From positions 1 to 42,806 of the forward strand of contig NZ_LHZC01000030.1 in assembly GCF_001580615.1 (NCBI RefSeq): a stretch of 42,806 nt of DNA, written 5' to 3'. This stretch comes from Acetobacter malorum (GTDB lineage Bacteria > Pseudomonadota > Alphaproteobacteria > Acetobacterales > Acetobacteraceae). The translations under genes were made by a program, and so were the position numbers. The notes under the pieces are model-generated. The model saw nothing but the letters and a program-made list of their open reading frames with translations. It did not search any database and was not told the origin of the DNA. Shown here one piece after another: positions 34,351 through 42,806 of this stretch. Numbering within the stretch: the stretch's first letter is position 1; each line of letters starts with the position of its first letter.

Positions 34351-36579
34351 TTACGGCGTGATGCCGAGGGTCGCGTTTTCAGGAATGCCCTTGTCATTCT
34401 TACGAGCATCCACTTCACGCTGATACGTTTCGTTCGCGCGCTTGATGATGAACTGGCGGATAGCCTCGATCTCATCAGGCTTCATGCTCGTATCAAAACG
34501 ATCCATGCCGTAGGCAGTCAGAGCACCGCGACCGACAACGTTGTAGAAGGCATCCTGATGGCGGATGGAACCGGACCAGCGCAGATCAGGCAGAACGCCT
34601 GCACCTTCTGCGTTATCGCCATGGCAGGCGGCGCAATAGGTCTGGAACTGGAAGTAACCGTTGTCCGTCACCTTGGTGTCATACTGTGCCGGCGGCTTGA
34701 CGGGCAGGAAGCCCTTGTCGTTCTGCGGCGGCAGAACAGCATTGCCATCCAGAGAGAAGGCCACAACGCGGGAGTGGTTGACTGTCCAGCCGGACGTACG
34801 GGCCAGACCACCCAGGAAGAACGGATAGATGCCGCCCCAGCCCACTTCCACAGCAACGTACTGCTTGCCTTTTGCCTTATAGGTAATCGGCGGAGCAATA
34901 ATGCCGCTCTGGGCATCAAAGTGGAACAGGTCTGCACCGTTTGTGGCGTCGTAGGCGTGGAATTCGCCGTTAGCCAGACCCTGGAACAGAAGGTCACCGC
35001 CTGTTGCCAGAAGACCGCCATTCCACGGGCCTTTATGGTCAACAACCCATGCAGCCTGCTGCTTCTTCGGATCCCAGGCCACAATCCAGCCCTTCAGATC
35101 TTTCATGAAGGCCGTGCGGGCTTCGGGGGTGTCGGGCAGGCCAGCTTTGTTCATGTCCAGACCCAGGTTCCAGGAGTCCGGGTGGGCTTTAAAGCCACCA
35201 ACCTGGTTTTTATACAGGAACGGAACCTGCTGTGCCGGGATATAGACCAGACCCGTTTTGGGGCTGTAGGCCATGGCAGCAAAGTTATGGCCACCCAGAT
35301 CGCCCGGAATGCCATACCATTCCTTGCCGTTCAGGGTGTAGAGCGCATCCGGGTTATAGATCGGACGACCCGTCTTGGGGTCCAGACCCTGTGCCCAGTT
35401 CTGGTACACATAGTTGTTGCCGGACAGGAATTCACCCGTCTTGGCGTCCAGAATGTAGAAGAAGCCGTTTTTCGGCGCATGGACGATCACGTGGCGCTTT
35501 TCACCATTGATCGGCAGATCAAGCGTCATGATCTGCTGGACCGAGGTGTAATCCCACTGGTCCATCGGCGTTTCCTGGAAATGCCAGACGTATTCGCCGG
35601 TTTCAGGCTTAACGGCTACAATGCTGCCCAGGAACAGGTTATCGCCAATCCCGTCGGAACGATATTTGTAGTTCCAGGGGGAGCCGTTACCGACGGCCAG
35701 ATAAACCAGATCGGCTTCGGGGTCATAGACAATGGAGTCCCAGACCGTGCCGCCGCCGCCCTGCTTCGTCCAGGCGCCCGTGGGGCTCCAGGTCTTGTAG
35801 GCTTTGCTCATCAGTGCGGAGTCTGATGCTGCGTGGTCCGGCTGGTTCTTGTTGTTGGGAACCGTATAGAAGCGCCAGTCCATCTTGCCGGTTTCGGCAT
35901 CGTAGGCGGTCACAAAACCACGGGCGCCAAATTCGGACCCGCCGTTGCCGATCAGAACGCGACCTTTTGCAACACGCACAGCGCCGTCAACCGTATAGGA
36001 ACGCTGCTGGCCCAGAGAGGCGTCTTTGGGGATGGTGTTCACGCTCCACACCAGCTTGCCGGTTTTGGCATCCAGTGCGATCAGGCGGCCATCAAACGTG
36101 CCAAAGTAGACTTTGCCGTTCCAGTATGCCGCACCACGGTTAACCGTGTCACAGCAGCCTTTGTCCGCAATGTTGCCCGGCGTGCGCGGGTCATAGGCCC
36201 ACAGCAGCTTGCCGGTTGCGGCGTCGAGCGCCTTCATTTTGGACCAGTTGGTGGTGGCATACATCACGCCGTCCACAACCAGGGGCGTGCCTTCCTGCCC
36301 GCGGTTTGTGTCCAGGTCGTAGAACCAGGCCAGCTTCAGGTTACCAACGTTGGACCGGTTAATGTCCTCCAGCGGGCTGAAGCGCTGTTCCGTGTAGGTC
36401 CGGCCGTAAGAGAGCCAGTTTTCAGGGTGATCATCCGCATGGATAATCGCTTCCCCTGTGTTGCTTTGGGCGTCAGCGTAGGCAGGCACTGCCGCATACG
36501 GCAGTGATGCGGCGCAGATCGTTCCAGCCGCGAGAATTCCTAGCAGCGAACGTCTCTTGGCGGAGGCGGGGCGGGTCAT
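34351..36579 (-). CDS. adhA: PQQ-dependent alcohol dehydrogenase, quinohaemoprotein subunit (subunit I)
   Basis: Oxidises ethanol to acetaldehyde in the periplasm, the first step of vinegar fermentation. The 742-residue precursor has a signal peptide (KRRSLLGILAAGTICAASLPYAAVPAYA-D), an eight-bladed PQQ propeller with Trp-docking repeats (DAATGKLLWAYD, DAKTGKLVWSV, KPETGEYVWHF), the vicinal disulphide C142-C143 over the PQQ ring (GCCDTV), the active-site WDY at 342-344, and a C-terminal haem c domain with CAACH at 649-653. Catalytic-site and haem features are all intact. The adhA stop overlaps an ATG (TAATG), but the signal-bearing adhB ATG is 57 bases further. GAGGAC about 11 bases upstream of the start is the likely ribosome site. 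Confidence 0.98.
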   Translation of the reverse strand: MTRPASAKRRSLLGILAAGTICAASLPYAAVPAYADAQSNTGEAIIHADDHPENWLSYGRTYTEQRFSPLEDINRSNVGNLKLAWFYDLDTNRGQEGTPLVVDGVMYATTNWSKMKALDAATGKLLWAYDPRTPGNIADKGCCDTVNRGAAYWNGKVYFGTFDGRLIALDAKTGKLVWSVNTIPKDASLGQQRSYTVDGAVRVAKGRVLIGNGGSEFGARGFVTAYDAETGKMDWRFYTVPNNKNQPDHAASDSALMSKAYKTWSPTGAWTKQGGGGTVWDSIVYDPEADLVYLAVGNGSPWNYKYRSDGIGDNLFLGSIVAVKPETGEYVWHFQETPMDQWDYTSVQQIMTLDLPINGEKRHVIVHAPKNGFFYILDAKTGEFLSGNNYVYQNWAQGLDPKTGRPIYNPDALYTLNGKEWYGIPGDLGGHNFAAMAYSPKTGLVYIPAQQVPFLYKNQVGGFKAHPDSWNLGLDMNKAGLPDTPEARTAFMKDLKGWIVAWDPKKQQAAWVVDHKGPWNGGLLATGGDLLFQGLANGEFHAYDATNGADLFHFDAQSGIIAPPITYKAKGKQYVAVEVGWGGIYPFFLGGLARTSGWTVNHSRVVAFSLDGNAVLPPQNDKGFLPVKPPAQYDTKVTDNGYFQFQTYCAACHGDNAEGAGVLPDLRWSGSIRHQDAFYNVVGRGALTAYGMDRFDTSMKPDEIEAIRQFIIKRANETYQREVDARKNDKGIPENATLGITP

Positions 36580-36811
36580 GCGTTAGCGTCCTCGACTGAT
36601 ATTAAGGTGAGGAAAGAAGAAAAAAGCCGGCAGGCCGGTTTCTCACAATCAGCCAAGAGGCCCTGTTTCTGTCAATCACGCCAGATGAATAGCTGCCTCC
36701 ATGTTCATGGAGATTATCTAGCCGTTACAGCAGCGTAGAGGCGGTGCCTTATCTTGTAGCTGCGTGATCACGAACTGTAATAGCCTATGTTATAACGCGT
36801 GAGCAGATGAC
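36580..36811 (-). promoter_or_regulatory. adhA upstream region: candidate -35 box and leader hairpin
   Basis: A perfect TTGACA lies at 36675-36670 on the minus strand, but the matching -10 at 17 bases (CTGATT) is weak. Closer to adhA, a short GC hairpin CCGGC-CT-GCCGG followed by CTTTTTTCTTC (36621-36643) resembles a small terminator in the leader or just upstream of it. No gene is visible in the 232 bases. Confidence 0.35.
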
Positions 36812-37354
36812 TTAAATATTCCCGCTAAAATGATATTCCTCCTCCGGAATGATGAGGGGTGTTTCCTCGTTTTTCCAAGAGCTGAAAAGGGTAATTTCGG
36901 AAATGGCCTGTTCTGAAAATGTCTGTGGATGATGCATCTGAATCCACTGACTGACGTTAAGGGAAGGGACGTCCGTAACCCCCGCTAAAGGAATGGTCAG
37001 AGGGGTATAAAGTTTTGGGTTTTGCACCCCCGCCCGTTGCATGGCCGAACGGATTTTCACGGAAAGGTGATCGATCTGTGAGGACTGTACTTTTATTCCG
37101 AGTGAGATTCGGTCCTTGCGCAGAGAGACTTCAAATCCATCTATCGTGAAGGGAAGCGGCATACGGGGGCAAATGTTCCGCAAAGCGTGATCAATTTCTT
37201 CCAGAACTGTGGGGTCGGTAATGTTTCCCACCGCGCAGAACGGCAAAAAAAGGAAAGACTCCGGCACCCAGCTCTTGTCTGGAAAATGAGCCTGAAGCCC
37301 AAGCAGGGTTGTCCGGAGTTCCGCAGGGAGTGTCGCGCCAATTATAAGGTACAT
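36812..37354 (-). CDS. 2H-phosphoesterase (LigT/ThpR-like) family protein lacking catalytic motifs
   Basis: A 180-residue protein with the layout of bacterial RNA 2',3'-cyclic phosphodiesterase (ThpR/LigT): the start MYLIIGATLPAELRTTLLGLQ matches the family N-terminus (xLFxAxxLPxExR), VPESFLFLPFCAVGN aligns to the first catalytic region, and SEITLFSS to the usual C-terminal strand (xxxxLxxS). But the two HxT/S motifs that define the 2H family are replaced: the first by FLP (36-38) and the second by LTI (119-121). It therefore probably lacks phosphodiesterase activity and may bind RNA or nucleotides. The start at 37354 has GAAGG 7 bases upstream. It sits alone, divergent from the BI-1 gene. 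Family assignment rests on pattern, not on a search. Confidence 0.62.
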   Translation of the reverse strand: MYLIIGATLPAELRTTLLGLQAHFPDKSWVPESFLFLPFCAVGNITDPTVLEEIDHALRNICPRMPLPFTIDGFEVSLRKDRISLGIKVQSSQIDHLSVKIRSAMQRAGVQNPKLYTPLTIPLAGVTDVPSLNVSQWIQMHHPQTFSEQAISEITLFSSWKNEETPLIIPEEEYHFSGNI

Positions 37355-37473
37355 CGTCAGACCTTCGTCATCTCTCAGGCTGGTCATGAAAGGGGTTGCT
37401 AACCCTTGACGCAGGGGCAGGGCAGCCACAAGTATAAAGCAACGCCGGCTTGTCCGGACAAGGAGAGGAAAAG

Positions 37474-38250
37474 ATGTCGTTCAGTCACGACTACCGTTCA
37501 CCCACAGCAGCTGCGGGCTTAAATGCCCAGGCCGGCGCACTGGATGCAGGTCTGCGCGCCTACATGCTGCGCGTTTATAACTGGATGGCCTCAGGCCTGC
37601 TGCTGACAGGCATCGTGGCCTACGCCGTAGCCTTTACCGGCTTGCGGAACCTGTTTTTCCATCTGACCCCCACGGCGGGTGGTCTGGCGCTGCGCCCCAC
37701 GCTGCTGGGTGACCTCGCCATGATTGCCCCGCTCGGCTTTGTGCTGGTGATGTCCTTTGGGGTTAACCGCCTGTCCCGACAGGGGGCGCAGGGTCTTTTC
37801 TGGGCTTTCTGTGCAACCATGGGCGCCAGCATGGCCAGCATTTTTCTGGTCTACACCGGTGTCTCCGTTGTGCGCGTCTTTCTGGTGACGGCCTGCACCT
37901 TCGGGGCAACTTCCCTGTGGGGTTACACCACCAAGGCTAACCTGCTGAAGTTCAGCTCGTTCCTGATGATGGGGCTATTTGGTCTGGTGATTGCCGGTTT
38001 GGTGAACATCTTCCTGAAAAGCTCGGCAGTCTATTTTGTCTACAGCATTATCGGGGTGTTCATCTTCACCGCGTTCAGTGCGTTTGACGCCCAGCGTATC
38101 CGCGTCACCTACCCGCAATTCGCGGCGTATGAAGGTCCGGAGGAAGCAGCCAAACGCAGCGTCTATGATGCGCTGAGCCTGTATCTGAATTTCATCAACC
38201 TCTTCCAGTTCCTGCTCCAGTTCATGGGTGTGCGGAACTCCAACGACTAA
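37474..38250 (+). CDS. BAX inhibitor-1 / YccA family membrane protein
   Basis: A 258-residue protein with seven predicted membrane helices of the TMBIM/BI-1 family (YbhL/YccA), linked to membrane protease or calcium homeostasis; the exact bacterial role is not settled. Family features: LDAGLRAYMLRVYNWMASGLLLTGIVAY at the start, PLGFVLVMSFGVNRLS, GVSVVRVFLVTACTFGATSLWGY, FLMMGLFGLVIAGLVNIFL, and the C-terminal FTAFSAFDAQRIR with DALSLYLNFINLFQFLLQFMG. ATG 37474 has GGAGAGG 7 bases upstream and is preferred over an in-frame TTG 8 codons earlier. A terminator follows 53 bases after the stop. Confidence 0.92.
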   Translation: MSFSHDYRSPTAAAGLNAQAGALDAGLRAYMLRVYNWMASGLLLTGIVAYAVAFTGLRNLFFHLTPTAGGLALRPTLLGDLAMIAPLGFVLVMSFGVNRLSRQGAQGLFWAFCATMGASMASIFLVYTGVSVVRVFLVTACTFGATSLWGYTTKANLLKFSSFLMMGLFGLVIAGLVNIFLKSSAVYFVYSIIGVFIFTAFSAFDAQRIRVTYPQFAAYEGPEEAAKRSVYDALSLYLNFINLFQFLLQFMGVRNSND

Positions 38251-38303
38251 GGTTGGAATGAGAGGTGCAGACTCCTTAATCCGGGGAGTCTGAATAAATC
38301 TGG

Positions 38304-38334
38304 AAAGCCCGGCCTGCAGAGGTCGGGCTTTTTT
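38304..38334 (+). terminator. Rho-independent terminator after the BI-1 gene
   Basis: A 12-bp stem AAAGCCCGGCCT / AGGTCGGGCTTT with one G-U pair and a GCAG loop is followed by TTT. Confidence 0.93.
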
Positions 38335-38876
38335 GTGTGGCCAGCTATGCAGTGAAGGAAAGGGCGTCTGCCCATTCAGAATGCGTTCAAAATAAGACTT
38401 ATGTTGAGCGTGATGAAGTGGTTCACAGATCTGTGATTTGAGGGATGGTGCTATAACACCCTGATTTGAAAGAGAAAAAAAATCAGGACATTTTTGGTAT
38501 GTAATATTCAGTAATAAATAGTGAAGTCTTGTCACCCTCGAAATTCGGCGAAATAACACAGGAACGAAATGTTCTTTAGGGAATAGATCGACTGTGACGA
38601 AAGGCTGATGGAACTTTTCGGACATTGAGAATCTGCGCTTTAGGAATAAAGTAGGGCGCAAGGCGTTTTCGCTGCCCGAGGAGCCTGTTGAACTGTCGTT
38701 CCGGCTCAGGCTTTTCCATCTCTTTTCCGGAGGAGATGGCAGTCTGTGCAGGGTTGCCGGCATTTTGGCACCCAAGGGAGCCGGAGCGCGGTTTCTTGCT
38801 GTTGTCGGGCTTCTATGGCAGCAGGAGCGAAGAGTCTTTGTGAGGCTAAGTAGATGTCAGAACCAAGAGGCGTGCG
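38335..38876 (+). promoter_or_regulatory. 540-bp noncoding upstream region of the ubiquinol oxidase operon
   Basis: The only gap over 300 bases in the window. It is more AT-rich than the genes around it. It holds a perfect 14-bp palindrome TCACAGATCTGTGA (38423-38436), an 8-bp inverted repeat CCTGATTT / AAATCAGG (38460-38467 and 38480-38487), and AT-rich blocks at 38475-38520 that could include the promoter (for example TAATAT at 38501-38506, without a clear -35). A 35-codon frame at 38736-38843 has GGAGG too close to its ATG and is not called. No other gene is supported. Confidence 0.5.
38423..38436. promoter_or_regulatory. Perfect 14-bp palindrome, candidate regulator site
   Basis: TCACAGATCTGTGA is symmetrical through all 14 bases, 440 bases upstream of cyoA. 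The TGTGA half-site occurs in CRP/FNR-type sites, but here the arms face the other way (TCACA-N4-TGTGA), so a different regulator is likely if it is functional. Confidence 0.35.
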
Positions 38877-39800
38877 ATGAAAAACAAGTTACTGGCGAGA
38901 ATGGCGCGATTGGGCGGCCTATCGTCAGCGTTGCTGCTTGCCGGGTGTGAGATGGATGTCTTGGATCCGAAAGGCCCGGTTGGCGATGGGGTGAAATCAC
39001 TGATCGCCACCTCTACAATCGCAATGCTGATTGTGGTCATTCCGACCATCATTCTGTCCGTGTATTTCGCCTGGCATTATCGCCAGTCGAACACCAGTGC
39101 AGAATATCTTCCTAAGTGGTCTCATTCTAACAAGATCGAGCTGATCATCTGGGGCGTGCCCTCCCTGATCATTCTCTTTCTTGCGGTGATCACCTACCAG
39201 ACGTGTCATTCTCTTGACCCGTACAAACCGCTGGAAGCCGAAGCAACCACCAAGCCGCTTCATGTTGAAGTTGTGGCTCTGGACTGGAAATGGCTGTTTA
39301 TCTACCCGGAACAGGGTATTGCGACCGTCAACCAGCTGGCTATTCCGGTTAACACCCCCGTCGATTTCGTAATCACCTCTGATTCCGTGATGAACTCTTT
39401 CTTCATCCCGCGTCTTGGTTCCATGATTTACGCAATGGCCGGTATGCAGACTCAGCTTCACCTTATGGCTAACGAGCCGGGTGACTACCTGGGTGAATCC
39501 GCCAACTACAGCGGCCGTGGCTTTTCTGACATGAAATTCCGCACGCTGGCTGTCAGTGGTGATGAATTCAATGCATGGGTTGATAAAGTAAAGTCTTCCT
39601 CCGAGCAGCTGGATGGTCAGACCTATCCGAAGCTGGCTGCGCCGAGCGAAGCCAATCCTGTCGAATATTTCGCGCATGTTGAACCCGGAATGTTCAACAC
39701 GATCGTTGCCAAATACAACAACGGCATGGTCATGGACAAAAGCACTGGCAAGATGATTCAGGTGCAGTCCGCGATGTCCGACATGAATATGAAGGAATAG
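38877..39800 (+). CDS. cyoA: Cytochrome bo3/ba3 ubiquinol oxidase subunit II
   Basis: Subunit II of the proton-pumping quinol oxidase (cyaB in Acetobacter naming). The 307-residue lipoprotein has lipobox LLAGC with Cys24, two membrane helices ([23 protein letters not shown] and [23 protein letters not shown]), and a periplasmic cupredoxin domain ([65 protein letters not shown]). As in other quinol oxidases the CuA-binding cysteines of cytochrome c oxidases are absent. AAGAGG lies about 6 bases before the ATG. First of four overlapping or closely spaced genes. Confidence 0.97.
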   Translation: MKNKLLARMARLGGLSSALLLAGCEMDVLDPKGPVGDGVKSLIATSTIAMLIVVIPTIILSVYFAWHYRQSNTSAEYLPKWSHSNKIELIIWGVPSLIILFLAVITYQTCHSLDPYKPLEAEATTKPLHVEVVALDWKWLFIYPEQGIATVNQLAIPVNTPVDFVITSDSVMNSFFIPRLGSMIYAMAGMQTQLHLMANEPGDYLGESANYSGRGFSDMKFRTLAVSGDEFNAWVDKVKSSSEQLDGQTYPKLAAPSEANPVEYFAHVEPGMFNTIVAKYNNGMVMDKSTGKMIQVQSAMSDMNMKE

Positions 39801-39805
39801 GATCT

Positions 39806-41797
39806 ATGCTAGGGAGACTATCGTTCTCGGCCATCCCGCTGGATGTGCCGATCCTGGTAGGCACGTTCTTGGGCGTTGCCATCATCGGTCTCGCGGTTCT
39901 GGGGCTGATTACCTATTACGGCAAGTGGGGCTACCTCTGGAAAGAGTGGCTGACTTCCGTTGACCATAAGCGTCTGGCTGTCATGTACATCGTGCTGGCG
40001 CTGGTTGCTCTGTTCCGCGGTTTTGCGGACGCCATCATGATGCGTACCCAGCTGGCCATGGCCTATGCTGGCAACCCCGGTTATCTGCCGCCGCATCACT
40101 ACGATCAGATCTTCTCCGCTCACGGAACGATCATGATCTTCTTCCTGGCCATGGCTTTCATGACCGGGCTGTTCAACTTCGTTGTGCCGCTTCAGATCGG
40201 TGCCCGCGACGTTGCCTTCCCGTTCCTGAACAACCTCAGCTTCTGGATGACCGCCATTGCATTCATCCTGGTGAACGTCTCCCTGTTCATCGGTGAATTC
40301 TCACAGTGTGGCTGGCTGGCTTATCCTCCGCTGTCTGAGTCTCAGTTCAGCCCTGGCGTTGGTGTGGATTACTATATCTGGGCCATTCAGCTCTCCGGTG
40401 TCGGCACCCTGCTGACCGGCGTGAACTTCTTCGTGACGATCGTGAAGATGCGCGCTCCGGGCATGACCTGGATGAAGATGCCTGTCTTCACCTGGACGGC
40501 TTTCTGCTCCTCTATCCTGATCATGGTCTCCTTCCCCGTGCTGACCGTTGCTGTCGCACTGCTGGGTCTGGACCGTTACTTTGGTATGCACTTCTTCACC
40601 AATGATGGTGGCGGTAACCAGATGCTGTATCTCAGCCTGATCTGGTCCTGGGGTCATCCTGAAGTTTACATTCTTGTTATCCCCGCCTTTGGCGTGTTCT
40701 CTGAAGTTGTTCCTGCTTTCTCCGGCAAGCCGCTGTTCGGCTACGGCACCATGGTTTACGCAACCTGCTCCATCATGGTTCTGTCCTTCATCGTGTGGGT
40801 TCACCACTTCTTCACGATGGGTGCTGGTCCGGATGTGAATGCCTTCTTCGGCATTGCAACCATGATCATCTCGATCCCGACAGGTGTGAAACTCTTTAAC
40901 TGGATGTTCACCATGTATAAGGGTCGCGTTCAGTTCCATGCTTGCATGTACTGGGCCGTTGGCTTCATGGTGACCTTCACCATCGGTGGTATGACCGGTG
41001 TGATGATGGCAATTCCGGGTGCTGACTTCGTTCTGCATAACTCCCTGTTCCTGATTGCTCACTTCCATAACGTGATTATCGGTGGTGTGTATTTCGGTTA
41101 CATCTGTGGCATGAACTTCTGGTTCCCGAAGGTCATGGGCTTCAAGATGAACGAGTCCTGGGGCATCCGTGCCTTCTGGTTCTGGTTCGTTGGCTTCTAC
41201 TTTGCGTTCGTTCCGCTGTATGTGCTGGGCTTCGACGGCATGACCCGTCGTATGAACCACTACGACAATCCGGAATGGCACATCTGGCTGCTGATTGCTG
41301 AAGTCGGTGCTGTGCTGATCCTGCTGGGGATCGTGTGTCAGCTGACCCAGCTGTACGTGACAATTCGTGACCGCAACCTGCCCGCTAACCGTGATGTCAC
41401 GGGTGATCCGTGGAATGGTCGCGCTCTGGAATGGTCCACGTCTTCACCGCCGCCGCCGTACAACTTTGCTATTGTCCCGCACGTTCATGAACTCGATGCG
41501 TTCATGCACGACAAGGAAAACGGCATTGATACGCGTTGTGCTGGTGGGCCGTATGCTCCGATCCATATGCCGAAAAACACGGCTGCCGGGTTCCTTATCG
41601 GTGTGTTCAGCCTCATCTTCGGCTTTGCTGCAGTATGGTATATCTGGTGGCTGGCAGCCATCGGCCTGATCGCTGTGATCGGGACGGTTATTGCCCGTAG
41701 CGCCAACAAGGATATCGATTACTACATCCCTGCTGAAGAAGTTGCCCGGATCGAGAACGAGCATTCCCGTAAACTCATGGCACAGGCAGCTGAGTAA
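39806..41797 (+). CDS. cyoB: Cytochrome bo3/ba3 ubiquinol oxidase subunit I
   Basis: The catalytic haem-copper subunit (cyaA in Acetobacter): oxidises ubiquinol, reduces O2 to water and pumps protons. At 663 residues it matches E. coli CyoB, and the key residues fall at the same numbers: quinol site R71, D75, H98; haem b ligands H106 and H421; CuB ligands H284 (cross-linked to Y288), H333, H334; high-spin haem ligand H419; D135 and E286 of the D channel; K362 of the K channel. Signature stretches are [21 protein letters not shown] and [12 protein letters not shown]. Sequence alone does not show whether the high-spin site takes haem O or haem A. It begins 5 bases after cyoA. Confidence 0.98.
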   Translation: MLGRLSFSAIPLDVPILVGTFLGVAIIGLAVLGLITYYGKWGYLWKEWLTSVDHKRLAVMYIVLALVALFRGFADAIMMRTQLAMAYAGNPGYLPPHHYDQIFSAHGTIMIFFLAMAFMTGLFNFVVPLQIGARDVAFPFLNNLSFWMTAIAFILVNVSLFIGEFSQCGWLAYPPLSESQFSPGVGVDYYIWAIQLSGVGTLLTGVNFFVTIVKMRAPGMTWMKMPVFTWTAFCSSILIMVSFPVLTVAVALLGLDRYFGMHFFTNDGGGNQMLYLSLIWSWGHPEVYILVIPAFGVFSEVVPAFSGKPLFGYGTMVYATCSIMVLSFIVWVHHFFTMGAGPDVNAFFGIATMIISIPTGVKLFNWMFTMYKGRVQFHACMYWAVGFMVTFTIGGMTGVMMAIPGADFVLHNSLFLIAHFHNVIIGGVYFGYICGMNFWFPKVMGFKMNESWGIRAFWFWFVGFYFAFVPLYVLGFDGMTRRMNHYDNPEWHIWLLIAEVGAVLILLGIVCQLTQLYVTIRDRNLPANRDVTGDPWNGRALEWSTSSPPPPYNFAIVPHVHELDAFMHDKENGIDTRCAGGPYAPIHMPKNTAAGFLIGVFSLIFGFAAVWYIWWLAAIGLIAVIGTVIARSANKDIDYYIPAEEVARIENEHSRKLMAQAAE

Positions 41798-42402
41798 TGG
41801 CGCACGACACAACTGTTCAGACCGCAGGCCACGACGAACACCATCACGAGTCCCCGGTGGTGTTCGGGTTCTGGGTCTATCTGATGACCGACTGCATTAT
41901 CTTCGGCTCGCTTTTTGCCGTGTTTGCAGTCCTGCACAACCAGGTTAACGGCGGCCCGAGCGGCCGTGACCTGTTCGAGTATAGCGGACTGGCGCAGGAA
42001 ACAGCCCTGCTGCTGATCTCTTCCATCACTTATGGGTTCGGCATGATTGCCGCCCATAAGAATGAAGTTAACAAAGTCATCATGTGGCTGGGTGTAACGT
42101 TCCTTCTGGGCCTGGGCTTTGTTGGCCTGGAACTGAATGAATTTGCACACATGATCCATGAAGGTAATGGGCCGGACCGCAGCGCGTTCCTGTCTTCCTT
42201 CTTCACACTGGTGTCTACGCATGGTCTGCACGTAACGTGTGGTCTGATCTGGCTCGTGACCCTCATCGTTCAGCTGATGGGCACGACTGAGATCCCGGAA
42301 CGTATGATGAATAAGCTCACCTGCCTGAGCCTGTTCTGGCACTTCCTGGATATCGTCTGGATCTGCGTCTTCACCTATGTCTATCTGGCGAGCATGATCT
42401 GA
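41797..42402 (+). CDS. cyoC: Cytochrome bo3/ba3 ubiquinol oxidase subunit III
   Basis: A five-helix accessory subunit (201 aa; cyaC) that stabilises the oxidase. It shows the CyoC pattern: a His-rich cytoplasmic N-terminus (TAGHDEHHHESPVVFGFWVYLMTDCIIFGSLFAVFAVL), the LAQETALLLISSITYGFGM helix, ELNEFAHMIHEGNGPDRSAFLSSFFTLVSTHGLHVTCGLIWL, and LFWHFLDIVWICVFTYVYL at the end. Its ATG overlaps the cyoB stop by one base (TAATG), which implies translational coupling. Confidence 0.97.
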   Translation: MAHDTTVQTAGHDEHHHESPVVFGFWVYLMTDCIIFGSLFAVFAVLHNQVNGGPSGRDLFEYSGLAQETALLLISSITYGFGMIAAHKNEVNKVIMWLGVTFLLGLGFVGLELNEFAHMIHEGNGPDRSAFLSSFFTLVSTHGLHVTCGLIWLVTLIVQLMGTTEIPERMMNKLTCLSLFWHFLDIVWICVFTYVYLASMI

Positions 42403-42734
42403 TGAGCGATCTTCACACATCCCCTTCGGGTGAAAGCCACGGTAGTGTATCGTCATACATTATCGGGTTCGTTCTTGCGGTTATCCTGACGGCAGCGTCC
42501 TTTGGCCTCGTTATGAGCCATAGCCTGTCTCCTTCAGGCACGCTGACGGGTCTTGCGGTTCTCGCCTTCATTCAGGTGCTCGTGCACCTGCATTACTTCC
42601 TGCATATGGGCAATGGGTCCGAGCAGCGTTGGAACAACATGTGTTTCTTCTTCACTGTTGGTTTCGTCGTGATTCTGCTCATCGGCACCATGTTCATCAT
42701 GAACAACACCGCCCTGCACATGATGTCCCGCTAA
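42402..42734 (+). CDS. cyoD: Cytochrome bo3/ba3 ubiquinol oxidase subunit IV
   Basis: A small three-helix assembly subunit (110 aa; cyaD). It has the CyoD pattern: a soluble N-terminus (SGESHGSVSSYIIGFVLAVILTAASFGLVM), LTGLAVLAFIQVLVHLHYFLHM and FFTVGFVVILLIGTMFIM. Its ATG overlaps the cyoC stop (TGATG), so it is co-translated. No cyoE (haem O synthase) follows inside the window. Confidence 0.96.
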   Translation: MSDLHTSPSGESHGSVSSYIIGFVLAVILTAASFGLVMSHSLSPSGTLTGLAVLAFIQVLVHLHYFLHMGNGSEQRWNNMCFFFTVGFVVILLIGTMFIMNNTALHMMSR

Positions 42735-42746
42735 TAAGGGACAGCT

Positions 42747-42780
42747 CTGCCGGTCTCGCACCGGCAGGGTCTTGTGTTTG
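42747..42780 (+). terminator. Likely terminator of the cyoABCD operon
   Basis: An 8-bp perfect stem CTGCCGGT / ACCGGCAG with a 5-nt loop lies 12 bases past cyoD, followed by a broken T-rich tail (GGGTCTTGTGTTTGG). The window ends in AAAAAAGCCCCGG, which may be the first arm of a second terminator. Confidence 0.55.
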
Positions 42781-42806
42781 GTAAGAAAAAAGCCCCGGAA
42801 GCAATT

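Noticed and set aside
37975..38775. A 266-codon open frame on the minus strand across the BI-1 gene end and the oxidase upstream region
   Set aside because: It runs antisense through the BI-1 gene and through a strong terminator, has no recognisable domain, and the part outside BI-1 has unordered composition.
38736..38843. A 35-codon frame (MAVCAGLPAFWHPREPERG...) 33 bases upstream of cyoA
   Set aside because: GGAGG is only 2 bases from its ATG, too close for normal initiation, and the peptide has no feature of a leader. Kept as a remote possibility only.

Overview
The window looks like a chromosomal segment of an acetic acid bacterium (Alphaproteobacteria, Acetobacteraceae, most like Acetobacter or Komagataeibacter). 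The strongest indicators are a two-gene adhA-adhB operon for the membrane PQQ-dependent alcohol dehydrogenase (quinohaemoprotein plus three-haem cytochrome c subunit) and a four-gene cytochrome bo3/ba3 ubiquinol oxidase operon (cyoABCD, called cyaBACD in Acetobacter). Together these form the ethanol-to-ubiquinone-to-oxygen chain of vinegar bacteria. Base composition is moderately high GC and even. I see no insertion sequence, prophage, CRISPR array, tRNA or rRNA, so this is core-genome DNA with nearly complete genes. Only the first gene (tonB) is cut by the window edge.

Layout. 1-3.9 kb, plus strand: an energy-transduction operon tonB (3' part)-exbB-exbD-exbD-TPR protein, closed by a strong terminator. 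4.0-4.5 kb: a GNAT acetyltransferase. 4.5-10.4 kb, minus strand: a complete tripartite RND multidrug efflux operon (periplasmic lipoprotein adaptor, HAE1 pump, outer-membrane lipoprotein channel), with a 34-bp palindrome upstream that looks like a repressor operator. 10.6-12.0 kb: an MFS sugar porter. 12.2-18.0 kb, minus strand: the rod-shape cluster mreB-mreC-mreD-mrdA(PBP2)-rodA. 18.2-19.8 kb: leuA, with a 240-nt leader holding a short Leu-codon-rich peptide, a likely leucine attenuator. 20.1-21.1 kb: haem A synthase (ctaA/COX15).

21.2-26.3 kb, plus strand: a VTT/TVP38-type membrane protein, a Bcr/CflA drug exporter, a hybrid sensor histidine kinase and apt. 26.4-32.1 kb, plus strand: a FUSC-family transporter, nadA, nadC (no nadB) and a glycerate 2-kinase. 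32.1-32.7 kb, minus: an Fe-S type uracil-DNA glycosylase. 32.9-36.6 kb, minus: adhB and adhA. 36.8-37.4 kb, minus: a degenerate 2H-phosphoesterase (LigT/ThpR-like) protein that has lost both catalytic His motifs. 37.5-38.3 kb, plus: a BAX-inhibitor-1 family protein. 38.9-42.7 kb, plus: cyoABCD after a 540-bp noncoding leader.

How the genes connect: AdhAB passes electrons from ethanol to ubiquinone, and CyoABCD reoxidises ubiquinol and pumps protons. CtaA, 17 kb away, can supply haem A, which fits the known ba-type (cytochrome a1) form of this oxidase in Acetobacter. The proton gradient drives the TonB-ExbBD system and the RND pump. No obviously new multi-gene system is present. The best leads are small-scale: the leuA leader, the efflux-operon palindrome, the catalytically dead 2H protein, and the long structured leader of the oxidase operon.
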